57,033 bases of DNA from an uncultured Blautia sp. (GTDB lineage Bacteria > Bacillota > Clostridia > Lachnospirales > Lachnospiraceae): assembly GCA_900542045.1 (NCBI GenBank), contig UQMI01000021.1, forward strand, positions 1 through 57,033, written 5' to 3'. A program made the position numbers and the translations under genes. This document shows, piece by piece, positions 17,880-27,800 of this stretch (within the stretch, counting starts at the first letter, position 1; every line of letters begins with the position of its first letter). The notes beneath the pieces were generated by a model. It ran no database searches, was not told the origin of the DNA, and saw only the letters and a program-made list of their open reading frames with translations.

Positions 17880-18950
17880 TTATATTTTCACTTTCAGCAT
17901 CATATCATATGCCAGCTGAATATCGTTTCTTGCGTCTTCTCCACAGGTTAATGGAACTTTTTTCCCGCAAATACAGTCATAAAAATGCTTCCACTCATTT
18001 CGATATGATTCTTCATAATTATTAACCACTGTTTTATCCATATTTACCATTGTAGAATCTTCATTTTCATTGATCTTTACCACAGTAGGATAATTTTTCA
18101 AATATGGCCAAGGAAAATGCAGAGAAACATTTTTTTCAGGTGCATATACCCACAGGCTTTCATCCCAGGAACGGCGGTTCATCACCAGACCGGATTCAAA
18201 TACACAGCGAAATGTTCCATAATCCAACACAGATGTAATAAACGTATTCTGATACACATCAGCAAATAAAACTTCTGGTTTTCCAAATGCATGACGCATC
18301 AGGATCGTATCATGAGTAGATAATCCCAACATCAGACTATATGCTTCACCTAAGTGCTTTCTTTTCTCACCCATCTGCCGTGCTATGGCCTGTTGAATAT
18401 CATTTTGACCTTTGCTGATGACTTCTCCAGGTATATCGCTGCCACGGTAAATCTGATAAATGGAATTTGTAAAATCAAAAGAGCCTCCAAAATCATGAAC
18501 ACGTACCAGGCTGATATCTTTCAGATTCTCCACTGTCTTTTTAAAATACTCATATCCTGGATCATAACGTTTCATATACCCAACCATCAGAACAACTTGA
18601 TTTTTTTCTGCTTCCCTGATGATTTCTTCCGCCTGCCAGAGGTTATATGCAAGAGGTTTTTCAATCAGCATATGTTTTCCTGCTCTGGCCGCTTTTATCC
18701 CGGGTTCATAATGGTCTTTGGTACATATGACAACCGCATCTATATCCTGGTCAGCCAGCATTTCGTCCATATTTGTATATTGCCTTTCACATGGAACTCC
18801 ATAAATATTCCCCAGCTTTTTTACCACTTCTCCTGACAGATCACAGAGCGAATAAATTTCAAAGTTCTCAGATTCCTGGAGATAAGGAAGGTGTTCGATC
18901 TGTGCAATCTGTCCGCATCCGATTACTCCAACTTTAATTGTTTTTCCCAT
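17880..18950 (-). CDS. Gfo/Idh/MocA-family oxidoreductase
   Basis: The 356-residue NAD(P)-dependent sugar oxidoreductase has an N-terminal Rossmann fold (VGVIGCGQIAQ, residues 8-18), DAVVICTKDHYE, the catalytic-Lys motif EKPLAYN and a C-terminal beta-sheet domain. Family members oxidise or reduce hydroxyls on sugars, inositols and glycosides. AAAGGAG lies 5 nt before the ATG. Its neighbours are a zinc alcohol dehydrogenase upstream and a transporter 9 bp downstream. With the two TIM-barrel isomerases it could form an oxidation-epimerisation or oxidation-elimination route. Confidence 0.92.
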   Translation of the reverse strand: MGKTIKVGVIGCGQIAQIEHLPYLQESENFEIYSLCDLSGEVVKKLGNIYGVPCERQYTNMDEMLADQDIDAVVICTKDHYEPGIKAARAGKHMLIEKPLAYNLWQAEEIIREAEKNQVVLMVGYMKRYDPGYEYFKKTVENLKDISLVRVHDFGGSFDFTNSIYQIYRGSDIPGEVISKGQNDIQQAIARQMGEKRKHLGEAYSLMLGLSTHDTILMRHAFGKPEVLFADVYQNTFITSVLDYGTFRCVFESGLVMNRRSWDESLWVYAPEKNVSLHFPWPYLKNYPTVVKINENEDSTMVNMDKTVVNNYEESYRNEWKHFYDCICGKKVPLTCGEDARNDIQLAYDMMLKVKI

Positions 18951-18966
18951 ATACGCTCCTTTCTTC

Positions 18967-19977
18967 TCAAGGCCTGATAATCACTTTAACTGCCTGTCCT
19001 TTCCTCAGCTTTTCCATTCCCTCCGTAATTTCATCCAATGGATATACATCGGTAATCAGGGCTTTCATATCTATCATTTTTTCTTCCAGAATCTTAACAG
19101 CCTGCGGGAATGTAGCATTCGCCAGCCAGGTACCCAAAACCTGCACTTCCTTTGTAGTTATTTCACACTGTGCAATTTCCTTTCTGGCCTGTTTGTTTAC
19201 CCCGAATAATACAATGGTTCCGTCTTTTCTTACCAAATCAATACTGGTTGCAATCTGTGATCCTGTCACATCAAATACAAAATCTGCGCCTATTTCCGTT
19301 TCCCTGCCAATCTTCTCTGCTGCGTTTTCATTAATAGGATCGATTACTTCGCCCAGCTGCAGATTTTTTGCAAAATCAATTCGATAAGGTGCCGTCTCCA
19401 GAATGTACAATTTACCAATTCCTGATTTTTTCAGCAACATGGCTATGATTAAACCAATAGGCCCTGCTCCGATCACAACTGCGGAATCTGATGGTTTAAT
19501 ATCTACTTTGTTCAATCCATTGATGGCACATGCAAGGGGCTCTGCACAGGCTGCCACATCAGCCTCCACTTCCTTGGAAATCTTATAAGCCACTTTATCT
19601 GTTACCACACAGTATTTTGCAAAAGCTCCGTCAAAATCAATTCCCAATGCTTCAATATGCTGGCACTGATTGGGAAGATTCTTCCGACAATAAACGCATT
19701 TACCACAATAATCATTAGGATTTACCACCACCCGGTCTCCAACTTCCAACTGGTCCACATTTTCACCTTTTGCTTTAATGATACCGCAAAATTCATGACC
19801 AAGAACGGTACCCTCCGTTGCAATATATCCCGGCGGATTTCCTGTTATATGTACATCTGTTCCGCAGATACTGCAGGCCTCTACTTCAATCAAAATCTGG
19901 TCCGGTCTCCGTATTTCCGGAACAGGTACTTCCTTTACTCCAAATACACCTACTTTTTCAAATACTGCTGCTTTCAA
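18967..19977 (-). CDS. Zinc-dependent alcohol/polyol dehydrogenase (MDR family)
   Basis: The protein of about 337 residues is a medium-chain dehydrogenase. It has the catalytic zinc motif CSICGTDVHITG with GHEF, the structural zinc cysteines CGKCVYCRKNLPNQC, and the NAD site VIGAGPIGLI. It probably oxidises a sugar alcohol or ketose (sorbitol/threonine dehydrogenase-like). Start: AGGAGGG directly touches the ATG at 19983, so the TTG two codons later (19977, 6 nt from the site) fits better. A still longer frame from 20049 would overlap rbsD. Second gene of the operon. Confidence 0.9.
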   Translation of the reverse strand: MKAAVFEKVGVFGVKEVPVPEIRRPDQILIEVEACSICGTDVHITGNPPGYIATEGTVLGHEFCGIIKAKGENVDQLEVGDRVVVNPNDYCGKCVYCRKNLPNQCQHIEALGIDFDGAFAKYCVVTDKVAYKISKEVEADVAACAEPLACAINGLNKVDIKPSDSAVVIGAGPIGLIIAMLLKKSGIGKLYILETAPYRIDFAKNLQLGEVIDPINENAAEKIGRETEIGADFVFDVTGSQIATSIDLVRKDGTIVLFGVNKQARKEIAQCEITTKEVQVLGTWLANATFPQAVKILEEKMIDMKALITDVYPLDEITEGMEKLRKGQAVKVIIRP

Positions 19978-20000
19978 TTTCATCCCTCCTACTACTGTTT

Positions 20001-20396
20001 TTAAAAATTCACGCCGCCAATCAATAAAATATTGGCATATGAAGAACATTCTCCTGTTCGAACAATGGCATAGGATCCTTCCGTCATCCGCTTCAGTTCT
20101 TCGTGTTCAACGGTCTTATACGGAAGATCCTTCAATATCTCCTGCATTTCCTCAACAAGTTTTGGATTCACTAATTCCAACTCTGAGGCTATTACAAAAG
20201 ATTCAATTACCATTTCATTTGAAACCGCTTTCAAGACATCCAGCATTTTAGGTATTCCCTTTGTCACGGATAAGTCGATCAGTTTTACATGGGGCGGAAT
20301 TGGCAAACCCGCATCACATATTACAATATTCTGTGTATGTCCCAAACCTGCAATCGCTTTTATAAGTTCCGTGTTCAGTACATAATTTTGCTTCAT
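20001..20396 (-). CDS. rbsD: D-ribose pyranase RbsD
   Basis: RbsD interconverts the pyranose and furanose forms of ribose (and related sugars), supplying the form used by ribokinase. The 131 residues match the family, with catalytic His 20 and Asp 28 (LGHTQNIVICDAG) and the C-terminal Tyr 120/Asn 122 in YANILLIGG. AGGAGG precedes the ATG. It heads a nine-gene operon whose leader carries a LacI-type palindrome. rbsK lies just upstream in the regulator operon. Confidence 0.94.
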   Translation of the reverse strand: MKQNYVLNTELIKAIAGLGHTQNIVICDAGLPIPPHVKLIDLSVTKGIPKMLDVLKAVSNEMVIESFVIASELELVNPKLVEEMQEILKDLPYKTVEHEELKRMTEGSYAIVRTGECSSYANILLIGGVNF

Positions 20397-20438
20397 AAAT
20401 TTCCTCCTCTTTTTCTGTCAATTCTGTTTTGTAATTTT

Positions 20439-20450
20439 GAAACCGGTTTC
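20439..20450 (-). promoter_or_regulatory. LacI-family operator in the rbsD leader
   Basis: GAAACCGGTTTC is a perfect 12-bp palindrome within the leader, 43 bp upstream of the rbsD start and about 60 nt downstream of the predicted start site. A near-identical site lies in front of lacI (22777-22794). A bound repressor here would act as a roadblock. Confidence 0.8.
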
Positions 20451-20516
20451 TAAAAGTAGAAAAATAAAAAAGCTCTTCATGCAGTTACTTTACAGATTGC
20501 GCTTTGCTATAGTTAA

Positions 20517-20545
20517 TTATTATCAGATATGTATATAAATGTCAA
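20517..20545 (-). promoter_or_regulatory. Promoter of the rbsD operon
   Basis: Minus strand TTGACA (20540-20545), 17-bp spacer, TAATAA (20517-20522). The rest of the AT-rich stretch 20451-20705 shows no reading frame or other clear element. Confidence 0.65.
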
Positions 20546-20705
20546 TATTTTTTCAAAATCTTTATGCATTTTATAATATTTTACCTATTTTTGAGTAAAA
20601 AATATGTGTATTAACTACAATTATTCTCTGAAATCATTGCGAAAAACTTTTATATTTTTATAAAACAGCCTATTCCACACTTCTGCCCCCCCAAACTGTC
20701 TCAAA

Positions 20706-20760
20706 CAAAAAGAGCATATAAAGTCTCTTTTTCTTTTCCGAGATTTTACATACTCTTTTT
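20706..20760 (-). terminator. Terminator of lacI-rbsK
   Basis: On the minus strand, AAAGAGTATGTAAAATCTC pairs with GAGACTTTATATGCTCTTT (three G-U or mismatched positions), followed by a T run. It separates lacI-rbsK from the promoter of the downstream rbsD operon. Confidence 0.72.
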
Positions 20761-20827
20761 GATGATTATCTTTTATTCTTCTTATTCAGCAAACATACTG
20801 CCTGGACGACAAAACCTAAAGCATTGC

Positions 20828-21739
20828 TTATACTTGGAATCCAGTTTCTGTTCTTCCTGCTATCAATTCTTTTTCTACTTCTTCTCTGGTTGGCATACCA
20901 CCCTGCGCGCCAAACTTTTCCGTGGACAAACTGGCAGCTACATTTGCAAACGCAAGAGCCTCTTCTACAGACTTATGCATTGCGATCTGCAAAGTAAACG
21001 CTCCGTTTAAGGTGTCACCGGCCCCAGTCGTATCTATCACTTTTGCCTTTCTGGCCGGTATACGCACAACATCTCCGCTCTCAAGACAAATACTCGCTCC
21101 TCTGGAGCCCTGCGTAATCAAAAGTTTTCCGGGATAGAGGCGAAGCATATCCTCAATGCTTTTATCTCCAAATAAAATCGCCGCCTCATGCTCATTCGGC
21201 GTCAAATAAGATACTTTATCCAACGTTTCCTTCGCCACCGGTGCCGCCGGTGCCGGATTCAATACAACTTTTACTCCATGTTCAAAACAAAGCTCTGTCA
21301 CATACCGCACCGTTTCCAAAGGAATTTCGTGCTGAAGCAAAACAATCTCTGACTCCAGGATTTCTTCTTTTACACTGTCTATATAGCCTTTATCCACACA
21401 ATCATTGGCCCCTGCTACTACAACAATAGTATTGTCATTTTCTCCCACAGTAATCATAGCTATACCCGTAGGGATTCCCTCAACAACCTTTATATGAGCA
21501 GTTTCAATCCCTTCCCTGCGAAGATTCTGCAGCAGTATTTCCCCGGCGCTGTCATTGCCCACACAGCCGAACATTTCCACATGAGCACCCAGCTTTGCCA
21601 TAGCAACTGCCTGATTCGCGCCTTTTCCTCCAGGAATATATTGCAGTTCTTTTCCTTTCAGTGTTTCTCCTTTCAGCGGGATTCTGTCTGCCGTAACCGT
21701 CATATCCATGTTAATGCTTCCTACAACCGCTATTTTCAT
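20828..21739 (-). CDS. rbsK: Ribokinase
   Basis: The 303-residue PfkB-family sugar kinase phosphorylates ribose, or possibly another furanose, using ATP. It shows GGKGANQAVAMAKLGA (38-52), NPAPA (161-165), TPNEHEA (180-186) and the catalytic DTTGAGDTLNGAF with Asp 242. GGAG precedes the ATG. It is 17 bp after lacI and in the same transcript. In context it may phosphorylate the sugar released by the downstream operon. Confidence 0.93.
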   Translation of the reverse strand: MKIAVVGSINMDMTVTADRIPLKGETLKGKELQYIPGGKGANQAVAMAKLGAHVEMFGCVGNDSAGEILLQNLRREGIETAHIKVVEGIPTGIAMITVGENDNTIVVVAGANDCVDKGYIDSVKEEILESEIVLLQHEIPLETVRYVTELCFEHGVKVVLNPAPAAPVAKETLDKVSYLTPNEHEAAILFGDKSIEDMLRLYPGKLLITQGSRGASICLESGDVVRIPARKAKVIDTTGAGDTLNGAFTLQIAMHKSVEEALAFANVAASLSTEKFGAQGGMPTREEVEKELIAGRTETGFQV

Positions 21740-21756
21740 ATCATTCTCCTTTTTGA

Positions 21757-22740
21757 TTATCTATGAATCGTTGTCTCCCTTTCTATCAGTTTTATTGGAA
21801 AAATATTCTCCCTTTTTACTTTTTTTCCCTCCACATTATGAATAATAATCCGGGCAGCCGTCCTTCCCATTTCCTTGATGGGCTGCGCAACTGTAGTAAG
21901 CTCTGGTGTAAACAACCAGCTTAAATTGATATTGTCAAATCCTATAATCTGTACATCTTCCGGTACCCGGTATCCTTTTTTGACCAGCACTTTATAAAGT
22001 GAGATAGCTACCATATCATTTGCTGCTACCACACCGTCTATATCCGGGTATTTTTCTATCAGTTCCACTGATTTAACAAATCCGTCTTCAAAACTGTATT
22101 CACATTCCACATACACCGGTTCTATTTCATATTCCCGGCAAATATCCATATAACCAGCAAAGCGTTCTCTGGCACTGGAATATTTTTGAAGGCCGCGCAT
22201 ATTTACAATTTTTCTGCATCCACACTTAATCAGATGTTCTGCGGCAACCCGGCCTCCCATATAATGATCTGCCTGAAGACAGGCAATCGCATGGTCTTGT
22301 CTGTCACGCCTGTCAATTGTAACGATCGGAATCCGCATACTTTCCGTTTTTTCTTCCTGCCCATCACTGTTTGTCATTAAGATAATTCCATCGGCGTTCA
22401 TTCTTTCCAGCATCTGCATACTTTCCAGCTCTTTCTTACTGTTTTCTTCCGAATTACATAAAGTCAGCCGATATCCTTTTTTATATGCTTCTCCTTCTAC
22501 TGCTTTCGCCATTTCATTAATAAAAGGATTCTCAATATTGGGAACTACCATACCAATGATCCTAGATGATTTTTTGAACAGAGATCGAGCTACCTCATTA
22601 GGCTGAAATCCCGTTTCTTTAATAACTCTTTCTACTCTTTGTCTTTTTGCTTCGTCAACTCTGGCCGTTCCGTTTATGACTCTTGATACAGTAGCCGGTG
22701 AAACACCTGCCAATTTGGCAACGTCCCGTATACTTGTCAT
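21757..22740 (-). CDS. LacI-family transcriptional repressor
   Basis: The 327-residue regulator has an N-terminal LacI helix-turn-helix (IRDVAKLAGVSPATVSRVIN, from residue 4), the hinge (QPNEVARSL) and a periplasmic-binding-like sensor domain (IIGMVVPNIENPFINEMA). It presumably binds the GAAAC-type palindromes at 22777-22794 (own promoter) and 20439-20450 (rbsD operon), and is released by a sugar or sugar phosphate. It is RbsR-like in context, but the ligand is not proven. Confidence 0.94.
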   Translation of the reverse strand: MTSIRDVAKLAGVSPATVSRVINGTARVDEAKRQRVERVIKETGFQPNEVARSLFKKSSRIIGMVVPNIENPFINEMAKAVEGEAYKKGYRLTLCNSEENSKKELESMQMLERMNADGIILMTNSDGQEEKTESMRIPIVTIDRRDRQDHAIACLQADHYMGGRVAAEHLIKCGCRKIVNMRGLQKYSSARERFAGYMDICREYEIEPVYVECEYSFEDGFVKSVELIEKYPDIDGVVAANDMVAISLYKVLVKKGYRVPEDVQIIGFDNINLSWLFTPELTTVAQPIKEMGRTAARIIIHNVEGKKVKRENIFPIKLIERETTIHR

Positions 22741-22776
22741 AGAACTCTCCCTTCCATCATTGCCCTTATTTCATTT

Positions 22777-22794
22777 TTTGAAACCCGTTTCAAA
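22777..22794 (-). promoter_or_regulatory. LacI-family operator in front of lacI
   Basis: TTTGAAACCCGTTTCAAA is an 18-bp palindrome with mismatches only at its centre, directly downstream of the lacI -10 box, so the repressor should control itself. It shares GAAAC-NN-GTTTC with the site in the rbsD leader. Confidence 0.82.
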
Positions 22795-22802
22795 TCAATT
22801 TT

Positions 22803-22832
22803 ATTATAGTGTTTTTATCCATAATTTGTCAA
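22803..22832 (-). promoter_or_regulatory. Sigma-A promoter of lacI-rbsK
   Basis: Minus strand TTGACA (22827-22832), 18-bp spacer, TATAAT (22803-22808), both boxes perfect, followed by the operator at the start site. Confidence 0.87.
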
Positions 22833-22888
22833 TAACAAACTTATCAGAATCCTAAATTTTATGTTTATCTTTTTTGATAGATACTCAA

Positions 22889-23824
22889 TTAAAACAACCG
22901 CAGCTGTGCCTCCCGCAATGATTTCATTTTTCGCTCCGTCAGACGGTCTCCTGCCTCCAGCTCCCCCACCAGAAACGGTGAATCCGGATGATGCCGTCTG
23001 CGGTTATCCGTCACCATGCCGGCATTGTAATTGGCATAACAATACCCACAGAAATTTCCGCAGGTATTGTAGGCCCCAATGTCAATGCTTTCCATACAGC
23101 CGCACGCTTCTCTCTGGTTCTGGTCTTTTCTGCTCTCCAGTGGATTCTGAATAAGCTGCTCCAGCAGGTTCCTGTCAATACAGGCCCCATGAGAAATCCT
23201 CCATGCGGATAAATCCACTTCTTCGCCGCAAGTGCAGAGCTTCAGGTCATATTTTTCAGCCGTACGCGAAAACTCCCGTGCAATCGTCTGCACAGCTTCG
23301 AATGGCAATGGTTCGATACCCAATGTTATCTGATTTCTCAGAGTATTTTTATACATATCTACGAAACTGATTACACACTTCTTCGTATAACCCTGCAGCA
23401 CTTTTGCCATCTTCTCAAAATACTGTACATGCTTTTCCACCGGATATCGCGGATTCAGAAGAATGGGATCATACCGCCAGACTAGCCGATCCGGTCCGAG
23501 TTTCCTGGACAATTCCCGAAATACGGGAATCAAAACCGCTTTTTTAGATGGCAGCCCTGGCTCCATCTCCTTTCCATATGGTGTCAGAGTGAACTGAAAA
23601 TAATATGGATATTCTCTCAGTTCATCCAGTCTGGTCATCATAGGCAACGGATTCTTCGTCCAGAAAACAATACCATCCACCACAGCAGGAGACAGAGAGA
23701 TTTTGCTGACCTGATGATAATTCATGGGATTTCGGACCAGTACATATCCTTCCTTTATTCTGTTAAAAAACCATTCCGCATAAAATGCCGGTATGTCTGT
23801 CCGCCTGCTGGCGCTGATAATCAT
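22889..23824 (-). CDS. DUF1848 family protein
   Basis: The 311-residue protein opens with MIISASRRTDIPAFYAEWFF and carries VFWTKNPLPM, RYDPILLNPRYP and a C-terminal cysteine cluster (CGCMESIDIG, then CGNFCGYCYANYN), typical of the DUF1848 family. The cysteines suggest an iron-sulfur cluster and a radical-SAM-like fold has been suggested for similar proteins. The function is unknown. AGAGGTG precedes the ATG. It stands alone between lacI and a gene-poor stretch. Confidence 0.85.
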   Translation of the reverse strand: MIISASRRTDIPAFYAEWFFNRIKEGYVLVRNPMNYHQVSKISLSPAVVDGIVFWTKNPLPMMTRLDELREYPYYFQFTLTPYGKEMEPGLPSKKAVLIPVFRELSRKLGPDRLVWRYDPILLNPRYPVEKHVQYFEKMAKVLQGYTKKCVISFVDMYKNTLRNQITLGIEPLPFEAVQTIAREFSRTAEKYDLKLCTCGEEVDLSAWRISHGACIDRNLLEQLIQNPLESRKDQNQREACGCMESIDIGAYNTCGNFCGYCYANYNAGMVTDNRRRHHPDSPFLVGELEAGDRLTERKMKSLREAQLRLF

Positions 23825-24396
23825 TTTTTGTCACCTCTTATTTTTATTTGTCGATTTTCAGAGGTCCGAAAGGCTGTCCCCGCATTCCATAAAAACTTTT
23901 TCCGCCTATATACGCTTTCCACTTTTCACAGATTCTTACCCTTCAGAGTACACACCCCGCCTGAATTTGTCAACGCTTTTCAGCAGACTTCATCCATCCT
24001 TTCTCTTCCGAATCTCGTAGAGTTTTTTCTCTTTCCGCAGACTAGACTGCAACCAATAAGCTGTCCCTGATAACGGCCGATATTGCCCTGGTGCAAAATG
24101 AAATCCGGCATTGCTACAACCCGAAAAACCCTGAACTTATCAGCAATTACGGTCGAATCCCACTTTTCCATGATCATAAAAAAGAGAACCTCTTAAATTG
24201 AAAAAGCTGATAAAAACATCTTATCCGATAGAATAAGAGTCCCCGAAAAAGTTCTCTGGGGTCACCCATTTTGGGGGTCCAAATGGGTAATACCAATTTT
24301 ATTTTTTCTTCTGTATAATGGAAGAAAAGGTAAGAGTGAAGGCAGCTTTCCAAATCTACCATCATCCACGCAGTGAATTCACAGGAGGAGGAAAAG
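23825..24396. other. Gene-poor stretch with possible gene remnant, hairpin and -10 box
   Basis: No intact gene is seen. On the plus strand an open frame without a start (24046-24199) reads ...IALVQNEIRHCYN... and ...ISNYGRIPLFHDHKKENL..., possibly the end of a decayed gene. Further on, ACCCATTT and AAATGGGT form an inverted repeat (24264-24288). A TGTATAAT -10 box (24312-24319) without a good -35 box may drive the cassette that starts at 24397. Confidence 0.4.
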
Positions 24397-24510
24397 ATGG
24401 CAATCTTCAAAAAAGAGCCTGACAAACCCGGACTGCCTTTGCTGCAGGGACCACCCTGGGCGCAGCGGCGTTCTGTTCCCACTGTGAAAAAAGAAAGGGG
24501 AATGGCATGA
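24397..24510 (+). CDS. Small ORF, 37 residues, unknown function
   Basis: A perfect AGGAGGAG site lies 7 nt before this ATG. The peptide starts MAIFKKEPDKPGLP, is rich in Lys and Pro, and has no membrane segment or cysteines. Its stop overlaps the next start as ATGA (24507-24510), which implies translational coupling. I do not recognise a family. The strong ribosome site and coupling are the reason to call it a gene. Confidence 0.6.
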   Translation: MAIFKKEPDKPGLPLLQGPPWAQRRSVPTVKKERGMA

Positions 24511-24857
24511 AAAAGGTCAATCGATATGAGTTTGAAGAAGAAGAGATCGAAGTCCCCGTATATTGGGATGCTCATAGAAAGCGATATGCAGAAGACTATA
24601 AGGACTACTGTGCACAGCCTGTCCACACCACGGCCGGCCGACCCATTCTTTTAACCATCGAGGACGCCTGCCCCCATGCCGAGATGAAGGACGATGATCC
24701 GGCAAGCATTGACTGCGGCTCCTGCCGCCACTACCATCAATTTCCCGGCTCTCTGCTGGGAATATGTAAGAACCCATTAAGAAATAAAAGAGCGCTCCCC
24801 AAGGAGCAGCCCACAGCCGGAAATTCAAGGAGGAGACAAGATGAGAAAACAACGTAA
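24507..24857 (+). CDS. Small Cys-rich protein, unknown function
   Basis: This 116-residue cytoplasmic-looking protein has an acidic N-terminus (YEFEEEEIEVPVYWD) and cysteines at 35, 55, 70, 73 and 87. DCGSCRHY and GICKNP form a CxxC...C arrangement that may bind zinc or a cluster. The Arg/Lys-rich tail overlaps the start of the large secreted protein by 17 bp. It is coupled to the 37-residue ORF by ATGA. The function is not known. Its position suggests a role linked to the surface protein, but this is only context. Confidence 0.7.
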   Translation: MKKVNRYEFEEEEIEVPVYWDAHRKRYAEDYKDYCAQPVHTTAGRPILLTIEDACPHAEMKDDDPASIDCGSCRHYHQFPGSLLGICKNPLRNKRALPKEQPTAGNSRRRQDEKTT

Positions 24858-27800
24858 ACTACTGCGGAGCAGCAGGAAAAGTGCTCTTATGGCACAGCTG
24901 ATCGCAATGCTTTTATGCCTTTGCCTGCTGGTCACGCTGTTTCCTGCCACGGCATTTGCAGCCTTTACCGCGGAGGAACCGGACAGCGGCCCGCCGCCAT
25001 CCCAAAATTCTTTATGTGAACACCATCCCAGCCATGATGAGACTTGCGGCTACACTCCTGCTGCGGAAGGGACATCCTGCGCCTTTGACTGCGAAATCTG
25101 CGGTTTCCAGAACAGCAGTTTCCAAAACAGCGGTTTCCAGAACAGCAGCGAGACAGAATCCGAATTGCAGGCACTGAAAACAGAACAGGAACAAATCCCC
25201 TACATCTACTACACGTTCCATGAGGACAGCAACATATTGGAATCACAGACGGGCACCGCAGCATCGGCCGAAGTGATAACGGAAACCAGCACAAGCTGGG
25301 GCAGCAGCGGAAACTCCTGGTACGTGGTCAACACCAGCGTGACCATTTCCACCCGTGTCACGGTCACCGGCAGCGTTCATCTGATCCTCATGGACAACAC
25401 AGAACTGACGATTGAGGGCGGCATACAGGTGGAAGACCCCAATTCCCTGACCATCTACGGCCAAAGCGGGGGCACGGGCCAGCTCACTGCCACCGGCAGC
25501 GGCGGAGCAGCTGTGGGCATTGGCGGAGATGCCGGCATCGGCGGCGGCGGCGGCGAAACCGACGGAGATGGCGGCAATGCCGACAGCGTGACCATCAATG
25601 GCGGCACTGTCACTGCCACCGGCGGCGGCATAAGCGAATCCAACACAATCGGCGGTACGGTGCTCATCTACAGCGGCACTGTGAACGCTACCGGCGGCAA
25701 CAGCTATCAATACGATGGAGGCAGTGGCATTGGCGGCAGCCGGGTAACCATTTATAATGGCTATGTGGACGCCACCGGCGGCAGCGCCACCGCTAGAAAC
25801 GGCGGCAGACGTGGCCTGTACAGCGGCGCCGGTATCGGCGGCGATAACAGCATTGTGACCATCCATGACGGTACTGTAAACGCCACCAGCGGCAGCTGCA
25901 GCTTTTTCGGTACTGCCAGCATCGGCGGCGATAACAGCACTGTGACCATCTATGACGGCATTGTAACTGCCGATGGCGGCAAATCTGGCAGCGCCGGTAT
26001 CGGCGCCGGTATCGGCGGCAATGGCGGAGATGGCGGCAATGGCGGCAGCGTGACTATTCACGGCGGCACTGTGACTGCCATCGGCGGCTCAGGCAAAAAC
26101 GGCGGCGGCGGCATGGGCTATGGAAACGGCGGCAATGTCAACAACGTAACCATCAACAACGGCACTCTGAACAACTCCGGCACTCTGACCGGTACAGTCA
26201 GCGGGAATGCGCCTCCCCATATTACCACAGCTTCTCTTAACACTGGCACCGTGAATACAGTCTACCATGCGGCCTTAGCATCTGATCCTGAAGCAACCGG
26301 CTGGGAGATCACGGACGGCAGCCTACCGGACGGCCTGAACCTGAACGAAAACACCATTTCCGGTACGCCCACAAAGGCAGGTACTTACTCCTTTACTGTC
26401 AAAGCCACAAATCCTGGCGGAAGCAACAGCAGACAGCTGAGCATCACGATCGATTCGACTCTGGTAACCAGTGTGACACTGGACCGGACAAACCTGTCTC
26501 TCACAACGGGACACGCAACAACTCTCACCGCTGCAGTGGAGCCGGATGATGCAACCAGTAAAAATGTGTCATGGAGCTGCAGCCCCGGCGGCATTGTGGC
26601 CATCACACCCGATCCGGCTGACAGCAGAAAGGCCAACATTACCGCTTTGGCCACCGGTACTGCCACCATTACTGTCACAGCTGCAGATGGCAGCGGGAAA
26701 TCCGCCTCCTGTACCGTGACGGTATCCTCTCCCTATTACCCGGTCACCGGCATTACGCTGGATCAGGCCTCCCTGTCCCTGGAGAAAGGGAATACCGCCA
26801 CGCTTCATGCCACAGTAACTCCTTCTTACGCCACCAATCCCACGGTGACCTGGTTCTCCAGCAATGAGACCGTGGCCGCCGTGGACCGCACGGGCAAGGT
26901 TACCGCTGTGGGCGGCGGAACAGCCGTCATCACCGCCAGAGCGGGAAGTTACTCTGTCTCCTGTACGGTGACAGTCACAGTACCCGCCACTGGCCTTACT
27001 CTGGATCAGACCGCCTTCAGCCTTTCCGTGGGCGGACAGGGGACCCTGACAGCCTTTCTTACCCCGGCGGACGCCACCACCCAGGAGATTCTCTGGACCT
27101 CCTCGGATCCGGAAGTTGCCGCAGTGGAGGGCAGTTCCACAGAGGCTGCAGAAAGCAGCAGTGCAGAAGCTGGAGACAGCTCAACAGCCAGTACAGATAG
27201 CAGGGAAGCAGGCATGGCCACGGTCACAGCCATCGGAAAGGGTACAGCGGTCATTACTGCAGCCACAGCGGACGGCTCTTTGTCAGCTTCCTGTACCGTC
27301 ACAGTTCCAGCTGTTCCTTCCGCCACAGCCTTAACGGTCTCCGGCCGCACCACTTCCTCCGTGACTTTGTCCTGGAATGCAGTGGAGGAAGCCGAGGGCT
27401 ATACCATCTGGTACCGTTCCGAGCATGAGACTTCCGTGACCCGCAATATCATCTGGGACGGAGACACCACCACCTGGACGAAGACCGGACTGGAGCCCGG
27501 CACCAAATATTTCTTCGCCATCCGCTCCTGGGTGACAGACGCCGATGGAAATTATGTGTTCAGCGAAGTATCTCCCACCCAGCGGGGCACCACGAAGCCG
27601 GAATCCGCTGTCATTCAGTCCGCAACTGTAACCAACGGCTACGTAAAAGTCCGGCTGGCCGGAGAAGCGGAAGGGGCCAGAAGGTATTCCATCTGCTACG
27701 CAGACAGCCGGAACGGTTTTACGAAAAATGATTTTCAGGTGGGGATCCGTACCTCTTACACGGTACGCACCATGACACCGCAGCTGGAGCCGGGCACTTA

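Noticed and set aside
25243..26061. Minus-strand Ala/Gly-rich frame of 272 codons
   Set aside because: It mirrors the GC-rich Gly repeats of the secreted protein; low-complexity composition keeps the antisense frame open.
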